The notes below the pieces were generated by a model. That model did not search any database. It was not told the DNA's origin and worked only from the letters and a program-made list of their open reading frames with translations. Positions 1 to 8,510 of a stretch of DNA of 64,000 nt are shown here, piece by piece (position 1 is the first letter of the stretch; every line of letters starts with the position of its first letter). The position numbers and the translations under genes are program-made. The DNA comes from Halomonas sp. M20 (GTDB taxonomy: Bacteria > Pseudomonadota > Gammaproteobacteria > Pseudomonadales > Halomonadaceae): positions 558,001-622,000 of the forward strand of contig NZ_JACNMQ010000001.1 in the NCBI RefSeq assembly GCF_020622265.1, written 5' to 3'.

Positions 1-2
1 AC

Positions 3-971
3 TCGTTACAGGCAGGGATCATCATAGGGGCCGGTATTGCTGCCATCACTGGCGAGATTCAGGAAGGGGGGCGACTGGCGGAAACGCCGATTTCACTGAT
101 CATTGGCATGCTGGTCGCGGTCTTCATGCTGTTCTCCGCGGCATTTCGAGGCTGGGTTCAGAGTCACGCCATGATTCGCAGAATTTCCAACTATGGCATG
201 GTACCGGGCATGGTCATCGCCATCCTGGTGGCCTGGGCGATTGGCGAATACCCGCTTCCGAACATCGAGTGGGGCATCACTCAACCCAATTTCGGTGACA
301 TGTGGACTTACCTGCCGTTCATGGTGGGCTTCCCAAGCCTGGATGTCTTTCTGCTGGCGGTGCCTACCGCGGTGATCGCCTATGTCATTGCCTTCGGTGA
401 CATTGTGGTGGGTCGCACCCTGATGGCACGGGTCGATCATCTACGCACTGATGAGAAGATCGACTACAGTACCGATCGAATTCACCATGTCACCGCCATT
501 CGCAACCTCATGCATGCCTTCCTGGCGCCTTACCCAGGTCTGGCCGGGCCAATCTGGACCGCCGTGACCGCGACCATGGCCGAGCGCTACAAGTATGGCC
601 GCAACGCCATGGAATCCATCTACAGTGGTGGGGGGACTTTCTGGATCACTGGCTTTATCGCCCTGTTCGCTTTACCACTGGTCAGCATGTTTCAGCCTGT
701 GCTGCCCATCGCGCTCTCCTTGACCTTGCTGCTGACTGGTTACATCTGCCTGATGGTGGGCATCGAGCAGACCAAAACCACCGCCGAGCGCGGGGTGGCG
801 GGTACGATGGCTGTGGTACTGGCAGTATATGGCGCCGGTTGGGGCTTGACTGCTGGAGTGGTGCTCTATTTTCTCGTGGAGAAGCAAAACCTGTTCGGCC
901 GAGAGGCGAAGCGCTCTATACCCGATGAAGCAGTGGACGAAAACAAGGCATTCAAGGACGCAAAGCAGTAA
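3..971 (+). CDS. DUF3360 family membrane protein (5' end outside window)
   Basis: The reading frame is open from the first bases of the window, so the start lies upstream and only the C-terminal 322 or so residues are present. The protein is very hydrophobic with several membrane segments. It contains the stretch YPLPNIEWGITQPNFGDMW and the segment AFFxPYPGLAGPxWTAVTATMAERY-like (here AFLAPYPGLAGPIWTAV), which I recognise as typical of the DUF3360 family, distant relatives of xanthine/uracil and SulP-type permeases. The tail is charged and cytoplasmic (FKDAKQ). Substrate unknown. The stop is followed within a few bases by an insertion-sequence remnant, so the native downstream context is lost. 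Confidence 0.75.
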   Translation, partial: SLQAGIIIGAGIAAITGEIQEGGRLAETPISLIIGMLVAVFMLFSAAFRGWVQSHAMIRRISNYGMVPGMVIAILVAWAIGEYPLPNIEWGITQPNFGDMWTYLPFMVGFPSLDVFLLAVPTAVIAYVIAFGDIVVGRTLMARVDHLRTDEKIDYSTDRIHHVTAIRNLMHAFLAPYPGLAGPIWTAVTATMAERYKYGRNAMESIYSGGGTFWITGFIALFALPLVSMFQPVLPIALSLTLLLTGYICLMVGIEQTKTTAERGVAGTMAVVLAVYGAGWGLTAGVVLYFLVEKQNLFGREAKRSIPDEAVDENKAFKDAKQ

Positions 972-976
972 GCGCA

Positions 977-1087
977 TAACAGGGTCAAATCTGCGCCATG
1001 GCGCTCGGCGTTGTCTTGGAAGCAGTCATCATCCGATAGACAAGGCATCACGATCTTGAGCTGGAATGGTTTACTGTGCTTGCTCAT
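977..1087 (-). pseudogene. IS3-family OrfA transposase remnant (N-terminal fragment)
   Basis: Read on the minus strand from the ATG at 1087, the first 37 codons (beginning MSKHSKPFQLKIV and continuing through SDDD and ERHG to TLL) look like the helix-turn-helix start of an IS3/IS150-group OrfA. The similarity then stops at the end of the DUF3360 gene. OrfB and the rest of OrfA are absent. A matching IS end lies just upstream (1114-1138). This is a decayed fragment, not a functional transposase. Confidence 0.55.
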
Positions 1088-1113
1088 GAAAACACCTCAA
1101 ACGTTGCAACGGA

Positions 1114-1138
1114 TGTCCAACGTTTGGGGTGTGGTTCA
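1114..1138 (-). mobile_element. IS3/IS150-group left-end remnant
   Basis: On the minus strand this reads TGAACCACACCCCAAACG followed by TTGGACA. It starts with the TG dinucleotide and the CACCCCAAA..TTGGACA core common at ends of IS150-group elements. It sits 26 bp before the truncated OrfA start, the spacing expected in an intact element. The opposite end is not present. Confidence 0.5.
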
Positions 1139-1193
1139 TTTCAGAGCGTTTTTCTAGGCAACAACTACCATTAGTAGAGCCTGGGGCGCTGCC

Positions 1194-1607
1194 CTAGCTG
1201 CCACGGTAGGTGGAGTAGCCGTAAGGGCTCAGCAGCAGTGGAATATGGTAGTGCTGGCTGGTGTCTTCTACCGTGAAAGGTACCGGGATTTCCGGGAAGA
1301 AAGTCTCGGCGCCCTGGGCGTCGAAGTAGTCGCCGGTCTCGAAAGTCACGCGGTAGACGCCGGACTCGAATTCCTGGTCTTCCGGGAACAAGGCACTGAT
1401 ACGTCCAGAATCCTCTTCGGTTGTTGCCTGGTTGAGTGTTTCCCAGCCCGAGTTGGTCTGTTTCTCTAGCATCACTTTGACACCGCCAGATGGTTTGCCG
1501 TCCTGAATGTTGAGCACATGCACACTCAAGGGGTTGTCCGCGGCCTGGGCCAGTGTGGCTGCGCCACATAGTGCTATACCGGCAACTACGGAAGATAGTG
1601 CTTTCAT
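1194..1607 (-). CDS. hiuH: Periplasmic 5-hydroxyisourate hydrolase (transthyretin-like)
   Basis: A 137-residue protein with a cleavable signal peptide (about residues 1-22, ending AQAA). The mature part starts LSVHVLN and ends with the family C-terminal signature YSTYRGS. A conserved HYHIPLLLSPYGY segment carries active-site residues. The family hydrolyses 5-hydroxyisourate from urate oxidation to OHCU; the signal peptide puts this copy in the periplasm, as for E. coli HiuH/YedX. It is the second gene of a minus-strand operon, 27 bp after the HbpS-like gene, and diverges from a two-component system as the E. coli hiuH does. Alternative: a transthyretin-like protein of other function, unlikely given the intact YRGS motif. 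Confidence 0.88.
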   Translation of the reverse strand: MKALSSVVAGIALCGAATLAQAADNPLSVHVLNIQDGKPSGGVKVMLEKQTNSGWETLNQATTEEDSGRISALFPEDQEFESGVYRVTFETGDYFDAQGAETFFPEIPVPFTVEDTSQHYHIPLLLSPYGYSTYRGS

Positions 1608-1634
1608 TTTTTCTCCTAAAATAAGTGTTTGCTA

Positions 1635-2138
1635 CTATTGCTTCTGGTTGGGTAGTACGTTATCGATGGCCTGTATGGCGCAGCCTTCATCGATGGCGGA
1701 ACCGCTTGCGCCAGCGACACCAATGGCGCCGATGACCTCGTTTTCTACACGAACCGGTACGCCGCCGCCGAGTAGCAGCAATTCATCGATGGTGGTCAAA
1801 TTGGCCGAAGAAGCGTCGTTTTGTGCAATCTCGGCCATCTTGCGACTGGTCGACTTGGTCGAAATGGACGTATATGCCTTGCGCTGAGCAGCCAAGGTAT
1901 TGTGCGGCCCGATATTATCGTCACGCTGCAAGGCAACCAGGTTGCCGCCGCGATCCAGAACGGCTACCACGGCCGTGCGATCATCGCCATGACAGGCTTC
2001 AAGCGTAGCATCTACCAGCCGATTGGCTAGCTTCAGGGACATGTCCCTGTGCTGAAGGCCCGGCATCGAATCCGCCATGGCAGTTCCGGCCAGAAGGGTG
2101 GCGCCTAGCAAGGATAGGCTGGCAAGTCGTAGGGTCAT
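1635..2138 (-). CDS. Secreted GlcG/HbpS-like (DUF336) protein
   Basis: A 167-residue protein with a signal peptide (about 1-22, ending AMA). It belongs to the GlcG/HbpS (DUF336) family, shown by [18 protein letters not shown], the [10 protein letters not shown] segment and the glycine-rich [16 protein letters not shown] strand-turn. In Streptomyces, HbpS binds haem outside the cell and modulates a redox-sensing two-component system. Whether this one binds haem is not visible from sequence. A good Shine-Dalgarno (GGGAGG) precedes the ATG. It is first in an operon with hiuH and diverges from the response regulator gene across a palindromic operator. Confidence 0.8.
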   Translation of the reverse strand: MTLRLASLSLLGATLLAGTAMADSMPGLQHRDMSLKLANRLVDATLEACHGDDRTAVVAVLDRGGNLVALQRDDNIGPHNTLAAQRKAYTSISTKSTSRKMAEIAQNDASSANLTTIDELLLLGGGVPVRVENEVIGAIGVAGASGSAIDEGCAIQAIDNVLPNQKQ

Positions 2139-2203
2139 GGATACCTCCCGGTTGATGACTGCGCCATCATGCCACCAGGCCTTCGTCAGTCTCCTTACGC
2201 GAA

Positions 2204-2221
2204 CATTACAACTTTGTAATG
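2204..2221. promoter_or_regulatory. HprR/CusR-type operator palindrome
   Basis: The sequence CATTACAACTTTGTAATG is a perfect 8+8 inverted repeat with a 2-bp centre. It lies in the 184-bp gap between the divergent HbpS-hiuH operon and the two-component genes. It matches the CATTACAA-NN-TTGTAATG box described for E. coli HprR/CusR at hiuH and cus promoters. The position, 65 bp upstream of the minus-strand start and 102 bp upstream of the plus-strand start, would let one regulator control both directions. Confidence 0.75.
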
Positions 2222-2322
2222 GGCAAGAAACGTCAATCCGGCTAGCCTTGCCTCTGCAAAATAAAGCTCCTGCTAAGCAAACAAAGCCCTTTCAACCAAG
2301 CCCTTTCCGAAGAGCCGATCAT

Positions 2323-2994
2323 ATGCGCATTCTAGTGGTGGAAGATGAGGTCAAGACTGCCGACTATCTGCGTAAAGGGTTGGGTGAGTCCGGCTATGTA
2401 GTAGACGTGGCGCGAAACGGCCACGACGGCCAACACCTCATTGAAGAGTTCGAATTCGATCTGATCATTCTCGATGTGATGCTCCCGGGGCTCGACGGTT
2501 GGCAGCTTCTTCAGCTCATTCGCCGCCGACATCAGACACCGGTGCTGTTCCTCACGGCCCGGGATGAGGTCGAGTATCGCGTCAAGGGACTGGAACTTGG
2601 CGCGGACGATTACTTGATCAAACCCTTTTCTTTCGTCGAACTGTTGGCCCGAGTGCGTACTTTGCTGCGTCGTGTGCCGCCCCGGCAGTCGGAGCATTTC
2701 CAGGTGGCGGATCTGCACATGGACGTGCTGCGCCGGCGGGTGGTGCGAAAAGAAGAGCGCTTGACGTTGACCAACAAGGAGTTTGCGCTGCTGCATCTGC
2801 TGCTGGAACGGGAGGGCGAGGTGTTGTCGCGTACCTATATCGCCTCTCAGGTGTGGCAGATGAATTTCGACAGCGATACCAATGTGGTCGAGGTGGCGGT
2901 ACGGCGGCTGCGGGCCAAGGTCGACGATCCCTACGACATCAAGCTGATTCATACGGTGCGCGGCATGGGCTATGTGTTGGAGGCCCAGAATTGA
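2323..2994 (+). CDS. OmpR-family response regulator (HprR/CusR-like)
   Basis: A 223-residue regulator with a receiver domain (about 1-115; phospho-acceptor Asp51 in [10 protein letters not shown], Thr78, Lys100) and a winged-helix DNA-binding domain (about 125-220, with [11 protein letters not shown] and [10 protein letters not shown]). The receiver starts MRILVVEDE at this ATG, which sets the start; upstream in-frame codons do not fit the family. It overlaps the sensor kinase start by one base (ATGA-type junction). The closest match by pattern is the heavy-metal/oxidative-stress regulators CusR, CopR and HprR. The divergent hiuH and the matching palindrome favour the HprR role. Confidence 0.88.
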   Translation: MRILVVEDEVKTADYLRKGLGESGYVVDVARNGHDGQHLIEEFEFDLIILDVMLPGLDGWQLLQLIRRRHQTPVLFLTARDEVEYRVKGLELGADDYLIKPFSFVELLARVRTLLRRVPPRQSEHFQVADLHMDVLRRRVVRKEERLTLTNKEFALLHLLLEREGEVLSRTYIASQVWQMNFDSDTNVVEVAVRRLRAKVDDPYDIKLIHTVRGMGYVLEAQN

Positions 2995-4364
2995 TGCGCT
3001 GGCCGCGTTCGTTGAGTGTTCGCCTGGCCCTGATGTTCGCCCTCGTCAGCATGGTGCTGTTGGGCAGCATCGGCTTTTATCTCTATCAGTCCCTGACCCG
3101 GGAGATCGCCTGGCGGGACGACCAGATGCTGCTGGGGCGGCTGGAACGCATGGAAGTCCTGCTTGAGGACGGTGAAAGCGTGGCAGCGCTGCGTCGTCGT
3201 CCGCAGCTTTATGCCAATATGCTGGGCAATCGCGAGAGCTTGCTGTGGATTCTCGATGCCCGGGGGAATGTGCTGATCGAGGTTAATCCCGCCGGTCTTG
3301 CGGTGCCCGATATGCCAGAATCGGCTGAAGTACGACTCGGTGATTACCCTAAGGCGCATCGCGCGCGCCTGGCGTGGCAGAGCGTCGAGCAGGATGGCAA
3401 GGGGCTCACCATGGTGGCGGGCAAACTGCTTCATGAACGGGATCAGATGTTGGCGGCTTATCGCTACAAGCTCTGGTCGTCCTTGGGCGTAGGGGCCTTG
3501 TTGGCGTTCCTGTCGGGATGGGGGATCAGTCGCCGGGGGTTGCGCCCGGTGAGAAGACTTGCCAGACGGGCTGCAACTATCGATGTTCAGCATCTTAACC
3601 TGCGTCTGGAGAGCGACAGCGAAGTCGAGGAACTGCGTTATTTGAGTGCTGCCCTGAATCAGATGCTGGCTCGCTTGGAGGAAGGATTTGCCCAGCTGTC
3701 ACGATTCTCCGAGGATCTTGCCCACGAGATGCGCACGCCACTGAACAATTTGCTAGGGCATACCCAGCAGGTGCTGCGCCAGGAGCGACCCCCAGAAGAG
3801 TATCAATATCTGCTGGCGTCCCATATCGAGGAGTATGAGCGGCTGTCTCGTATGATCAATAGCATGCTGTTTCTGGCCCGCACCGAAAGCCCTTCGGTGA
3901 AGATGATCCAGGAAAGCGTCGATCTTGGCCAACTCGTCGAACAGCTGTGCGAGTATTTCGAAGGAATGGCGGCGGATGACGACCGCGCGCTCATCAATCA
4001 GACCAGCGGTGCCGTGCGGGCGAATCCTGACCTGCTGCGTCGGGCGCTGGCCAATCTGCTCGCCAACGCCTTGCGCTATGGCCATGAAGGAACGCCCATT
4101 CGTATCGCCAGTGATGCAGTAGACGACAAGGTGGCAATCAAGGTGCACAACGAGGGGAAGCCCATTGATCCAGCGGATCAAGCCCGTATCTTCGATCGTT
4201 TTTATCGCTGCGATCCGGCACGCACCGGTGCGGGAGATTCAGGCGGGCTAGGGTTGGCGATCGTACGCTCGATCGCCCAGTGGCATGGTGGCAGTGTTCA
4301 TGTCGAGAGCGAGGCGGAAGGCACGTCATTCATAATGATGTTTCCAAAAGACGAGAATTTATAA
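2994..4364 (+). CDS. Heavy-metal/oxidant sensor histidine kinase (HprS/CusS-like)
   Basis: A 456-residue inner-membrane kinase. Transmembrane helices at about 10-31 and 161-178 enclose a periplasmic sensor of about 125 residues. A HAMP segment follows, then the dimerisation/phospho-acceptor helix with His244 in DLAHEMRTPL. The ATPase domain has an N-box (RRALANLLANALRYG) and a G-box (GGLGLAIVRS). Length and layout match the CusS/CopS/HprS heavy-metal sensor group. The start codon overlaps the response-regulator stop, so the two are translationally coupled. The ligand (copper, H2O2 or HOCl-type stress) cannot be told from sequence; the hiuH neighbour hints at oxidant sensing. Confidence 0.88.
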   Translation: MRWPRSLSVRLALMFALVSMVLLGSIGFYLYQSLTREIAWRDDQMLLGRLERMEVLLEDGESVAALRRRPQLYANMLGNRESLLWILDARGNVLIEVNPAGLAVPDMPESAEVRLGDYPKAHRARLAWQSVEQDGKGLTMVAGKLLHERDQMLAAYRYKLWSSLGVGALLAFLSGWGISRRGLRPVRRLARRAATIDVQHLNLRLESDSEVEELRYLSAALNQMLARLEEGFAQLSRFSEDLAHEMRTPLNNLLGHTQQVLRQERPPEEYQYLLASHIEEYERLSRMINSMLFLARTESPSVKMIQESVDLGQLVEQLCEYFEGMAADDDRALINQTSGAVRANPDLLRRALANLLANALRYGHEGTPIRIASDAVDDKVAIKVHNEGKPIDPADQARIFDRFYRCDPARTGAGDSGGLGLAIVRSIAQWHGGSVHVESEAEGTSFIMMFPKDENL

Positions 4365-4395
4365 ATGCTGCAAAAAGGATGTCTGAAAGAGCGCC

Positions 4396-5622
4396 ATGAA
4401 TTATCACAGCAACATGGATTCAACTAAACAGGATGGCGCGTCATCGTCTTTTGATCTGGTAGGTGGCCTGGCGCTGCTAGTAATGCTGGGGCTCAACCTG
4501 CGGCCGCTGATTGCCTCCATCAGCCCGTTGCAAGGGGCTATCAGAGCCGATACCGGTATGAGCTTCCAGTCTGTTGGCTTGCTCACCACGCTGCCTTTTA
4601 TGTGCATGGGATTGGTGGCATTGATGAGCGCCAGACTGGCTGCCCGACTTGGCGAGGGGCGGGGCGTATCGCTCGGGTTGATGCTTATCTTGTTCGGCTG
4701 CCTGATCCGCATCGTCAACCCCAGCGCGGCAACCTTGCTGGGGACGGCACTGATAGGCGGTGTGGGTATAGCCATCATTCAGACGCTGTTGCCGGGTCGT
4801 ATCAAGCGCGATTTTCCCGGGCGTGTTCCCCTGGCCATGGGCATCTATTCTGCGTCCTTGATGAGCGGGGGCGGCCTGGCCGCCTGGCTTAGCCCGCGTA
4901 TTGCGACACAGATGGATTCCTGGTCCCTGGGAGTAGGGTTCTGGTTCATCCCCGCACTGATTGCCCTGGCAGGCTGGCTGTGGAAAGTGGCTCAGCCGCG
5001 CGGCAGTCGCTCCCCCGTGGCCGCTAACCGGCTCTGGCGGTTTCCTCGTGCCTGGGTGCTGGCGCTCTATTTCGGCATTATCAATGCTGGGTATTCCAGC
5101 GTGATTGCCTGGCTTCCAGCTTATTACCAGCAGTTGGGGTGGAACACCTCCAACAGTGGTTTACTATTGGCCTGGATGACGATATTCCAGGTGGCAGCAG
5201 CGTTGACGATGCCTATGCTTGCTCAACGCCAGCGTGGCATTGATCGCCGAGGGTTATTGATCGTTAGCCTATTGGCGCAATTGATTGGTTATCTGGGGTT
5301 GATCCTGCTGCCGGGCCCCGGTGCGTTGATCTGGGTCGCGGTTGCCGGTTTCGGTCTGGGGGCCTGCTTTGGATTAGGCTTGATACTGGCTCTGGATCAC
5401 CACCCGGCGCCGCACATCGCAGGGCAGCTTGCTGCCTTCATGCAGGGTATCGGCTTCATGGTCAACGCGATGTCGCCCTGGGTGAGCGGCGCCCTGCGCC
5501 AAACCACCGGCAATTTTGTTGCGGTCTGGATAATGCTGGCCTTGGGCGCTGCCACCATGATGGCGCTGACCCTGGTTTTCAGGCCGTCACAGTACGAAAG
5601 TCTTGGGTTAGGTCAGGCCTGA
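4396..5622 (+). CDS. MFS transporter, CynX/NimT (YycB-like) family
   Basis: A 408-residue protein with about 12 hydrophobic helices. It shows the LGLNLRPLIASISPLQ motif in helix 1 and an MFS loop (SARLAARLGEGRGV) between helices 2 and 3. These features are typical of the cyanate/2-nitroimidazole (CynX/NimT) branch of the major facilitator superfamily. Substrate unknown. It follows the sensor kinase by 31 bp on the same strand and could be co-transcribed with it. The predicted ribosome site is weak; an alternative ATG lies at 4414. Confidence 0.75.
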   Translation: MNYHSNMDSTKQDGASSSFDLVGGLALLVMLGLNLRPLIASISPLQGAIRADTGMSFQSVGLLTTLPFMCMGLVALMSARLAARLGEGRGVSLGLMLILFGCLIRIVNPSAATLLGTALIGGVGIAIIQTLLPGRIKRDFPGRVPLAMGIYSASLMSGGGLAAWLSPRIATQMDSWSLGVGFWFIPALIALAGWLWKVAQPRGSRSPVAANRLWRFPRAWVLALYFGIINAGYSSVIAWLPAYYQQLGWNTSNSGLLLAWMTIFQVAAALTMPMLAQRQRGIDRRGLLIVSLLAQLIGYLGLILLPGPGALIWVAVAGFGLGACFGLGLILALDHHPAPHIAGQLAAFMQGIGFMVNAMSPWVSGALRQTTGNFVAVWIMLALGAATMMALTLVFRPSQYESLGLGQA

Positions 5623-5783
5623 CTCCGAGGTGAGCGCACAATACTTGCGTCGCGTATCGGCGGACAATCATACTGCAAGCTAGACAATAATCAGCTGTAT
5701 TCCCTGCTTCGCAAGGCCAGGCTCCTGTCAGGAGTGTGACAAACGGCGCTTGTACAATATGACACTTCAATGGATTGAGAAGA

Positions 5784-6398
5784 ATGGCAAAACGTGCTCT
5801 GCCCAACCATGTAGGCTTCATCCCGGACGGCAATCGGCGCTGGGCTGTCCAGCGGGGGCTTTCCAAGGAGGAGGGGTATCGATTCGGCATCGAGCCGGGG
5901 CTCGCCCTGTTCGAGCAGTGCAAGAAACTGGGTATTCCCGAAGTCTCCGTGTATGGCTTTACCCAGGACAACACCAAGAGAGCCTCACCCCAGATACAGG
6001 CTTTCCGCTCTGCCTGCGTTGAGTTCGCGCTAGAGATCGCCCGGCGCGGCGCGGCCCTACTGGTGGTGGGTAAATATGGCTCGAAGCAGTTGCCGGATGA
6101 GCTGCGGGAGTTCCAGACTCGCCAAGGCGAGGGCATCAAGGTCAATTTTCTGGCGAACTATCATTGGGAGTGGGATCTGGATGGGCTAAAGGAAGGAGAG
6201 ATTCGTTCCCGGGATGTATCTCAACTGGATCTGATCGTGCGCTGGGGAGGCGGGCGGCGGCTCAGCGGCTTCTTGCCGGTGCAATCCGTGTATGCCGATT
6301 TCTTCGTCGTCGATGATTACTGGCCGGACTTCGAGCCTGGGCACCTCGATCAGGCCCTGGCCTGGTTCAAACATCAGGACCAGACCCTGGGCGGGTAG
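5784..6398 (+). CDS. Short cis-prenyltransferase (UPP synthase family paralogue)
   Basis: A 204-residue protein with the cis-prenyltransferase fold signatures. The N-terminal HVGFIPDGNRRWA has the catalytic Asp15. A YGFTQDNTKRAS segment stands in for the usual FSxENWxRP. The C-terminal DLIVRWGGGRRLSGF..QSVYADFF..YWPDF replaces the usual IRTSGExRLSNFL..YxExYF. It is about 40 residues shorter than housekeeping UppS and several substrate-loop residues differ, so it is probably a specialised paralogue. The start is the ATG at 5784; a TTG three codons earlier is less likely. It stands alone, about 160 bp after the MFS gene. Confidence 0.75.
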   Translation: MAKRALPNHVGFIPDGNRRWAVQRGLSKEEGYRFGIEPGLALFEQCKKLGIPEVSVYGFTQDNTKRASPQIQAFRSACVEFALEIARRGAALLVVGKYGSKQLPDELREFQTRQGEGIKVNFLANYHWEWDLDGLKEGEIRSRDVSQLDLIVRWGGGRRLSGFLPVQSVYADFFVVDDYWPDFEPGHLDQALAWFKHQDQTLGG

Positions 6399-6528
6399 GT
6401 TATTTGCTAAACCCCTTCGCTAGGGACGAGCTTCCCGAGAGCCGTGGCTGGGGTTACCAGTTCCAGCAAAGCACCACTGAAACCACTACTGTTTAGGCGC
6501 CGGTTGCAATAGGTGCCCAAGGAATTGC

Positions 6529-7768
6529 TTGCATTTTGCCAGCAGCAGCCTCGATCTTAACGGTCTCGAGATCATTCAGACTTCGGGTGGCACCGGCAAC
6601 CTGCTCAGCGGGCGTCTGCTCGTCGCTAACGGCGGCAACACCAATGCTGGAGCACCTTCCAACAACTTTGCTGGCCAGCAGGAGACCGCTTACACGGTGG
6701 CGCGATCCTCGAGGTCGACCTGGATCATCTCAAGGCCCTGCCGGTACAGACCGATGTCAACTCGGGGCGGCAGTATATTTGCAATGTTCCCACCCTGGCC
6801 GCCGGCGGCGCCCCGCTAGAATTGGCCTCCATCGGCGACGATATCACCCCTTTCGGGGCTAGATGGCCTTCCAGGGTTCGGTATGGGCGGCAATCTTCAA
6901 GCAAAACGGGCCCTTCATCGAGATCTGTCAGCTCAACAATGGTACGGTCCCCCTGGCGGACAGCGAGGCGACGAACCTCACGGACCAGGATCTGGATGGC
7001 GTCGACTATCTCCACGACCCCTTCGAGTTCAGCGCCGAAAATGACTTCCCACTCGAGGCTGGCGGTCAGACTCTGCTCGAGTTCAACCCTATCCAGAGCC
7101 CCTATCCGGGCACGATTCTCGACACCGGCCTGATGGGCGCGGCATTGGATGGCGTCATCCCCAACCAGGATGCTCGAACCGCCGAAGAGGACTTCGTCCC
7201 GGACCAGCAGCGTGACGGTCTCTATGATCTGGGCGGCAACGTGATTCCCGGAGGGAACGCGCCGATCTTCCAGATCAAGAAGGTTGCCGGCGGCACCGTG
7301 GTGGGTAACGCTAGTATCGCGCGAGACGCCATGCACGTGGGTATCCGCCCGCGGGCTAGCGTGCAGACGCTGGTCGCTAGCGATGCCACCCTCGCCCTGG
7401 CCTTCAACCACATCGATCAGAACCCCAAGATCAGTGCCATCGAGATCGTAGAAATCGGTTCGCCATCGGACACCCAGACGCCGTTGGTCGAATCGATCAC
7501 GGTGGAAAACCCATCGGATAATGATAGACCAATACAGGCCACGCCCGAGGCGACGCTACTCGACGGTAGCGATGTCGCAATTGGGGGGCTGCGTGCCGCC
7601 GCTACCCCCGGCTTCGTCACTGCCGGTGCGGAACCACTTCCTGCGGCGGTGCTGACGAATCTGACCGACCCGGCGACGCCGACTGCGGTCGGAGTGACCT
7701 CGAACGACTATCTGACGATGGCCTCCTTCGAGGCACGCTGGGAGTGTCTCAACGTCACATCGGTTTGA
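6529..7768 (+). pseudogene. Frameshifted secreted-type protein gene, function unknown
   Basis: Continuous protein-like sequence is spread over three frames. From about 6540 to 6700 frame 1 gives LLSGRLLVANGGNTNAGAPS-like sequence. From about 6700 to 6860 frame 3 gives ILEVDLDHLKALPVQTDVN and ELASIGDDITPFG. From 6863 frame 2 runs open to the stop at 7768 (301 codons). Two indels would join them. No signal peptide or start is visible at the 5' end, so the gene is also truncated or its start lost. The readable part is acidic and low in cysteine and lysine, like an exported protein. I do not recognise the family. Sequencing error is possible for either frameshift. Confidence 0.5.
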
Positions 7769-7817
7769 GTAAGTCACGTAGACGCGAGGGAATAAGCGGT
7801 TCTTGGTAGAGGAGGCG

Positions 7818-8510
7818 TTAGCGTGCCGGATCGATTAGACCCTCCATGGAGGTGTTGCGACGAAACCATCCGGCGATGCTGGCGCGGGGATGGCGAGTCG
7901 GCAGCACCGCATGGGGTACTTGATCGGAAAGAAAACAGACGAAGGTGCCGGCCTCGGGCGGAACTCGGGTCAGTTCGCGCTGTTCGTCGTCACTTGAGTA
8001 GATGGCCATTTCGCCGCCACCCTCCGCGGGCCAGTCGGGGTTGAGGTAGAGTACCGTGGAGACGATGCGATTGGCGCGACCCTGGAAACTATCGAAGTGC
8101 GTCTTGTAGAAGGCGCCCGGCGGGTAGTGGGCGAAATGGGCCTCGAACTCGAACAATCCCAGATAGAGCGCCCGGTTGATCTGCTGTTGTAGATCGTCCA
8201 TCAATGCCAGATAGTGGCGCTGAGCCTGGCTTTTCAGGTCCAGCCAGTGAATGGCATCGCCACGAATGTCGTGTCGTAACTGATGCTGGCCGCCGCGTCC
8301 GATGCCAGCGTCGCTGAGCGCTTCGTGGGCGGCCAGCGTATGCAATTCGTCATGGAGTGCCTGGCAAAGTTTGCTGGAGATGAAGCGCTCCCCGACGAAC
8401 CAGCCTTGATCGACAAGGTCGTCGACCAATCGGGCCAGGGCGTGGTCATCCAGCGTCCAATGCATGTCGGGAGTCTGGGGCATCTTGTCAGGCATTCGTG
8501 CCATCGCCAA
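7818..8510 (-). CDS. 2OG-Fe(II) oxygenase (prolyl hydroxylase-like)
   Basis: A 230-residue protein of the SM-20/prolyl-4-hydroxylase type. The iron ligands are visible as His138 and Asp140 (KTHFDSF) and His200 (DQVPHAV), with Arg209 as the 2-oxoglutarate anchor ahead of ASIAGWFRRN. The double-stranded beta-helix core spans about 125-220. The predicted reaction is oxidative hydroxylation of a protein or small molecule; the substrate is unknown. Internal ATGs at 8504 and 8495 are possible starts. The 5' end overlaps the end of the NudL-like gene by up to 23 bp, indicating an operon. Confidence 0.85.
   Translation of the reverse strand: MAMARMPDKMPQTPDMHWTLDDHALARLVDDLVDQGWFVGERFISSKLCQALHDELHTLAAHEALSDAGIGRGGQHQLRHDIRGDAIHWLDLKSQAQRHYLALMDDLQQQINRALYLGLFEFEAHFAHYPPGAFYKTHFDSFQGRANRIVSTVLYLNPDWPAEGGGEMAIYSSDDEQRELTRVPPEAGTFVCFLSDQVPHAVLPTRHPRASIAGWFRRNTSMEGLIDPAR

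Noticed and set aside
2077-2322. Extended N-terminus of the response regulator
   Set aside because: The extra 82 codons overlap the divergent HbpS-like gene and the operator; the receiver domain starts precisely at 2323.
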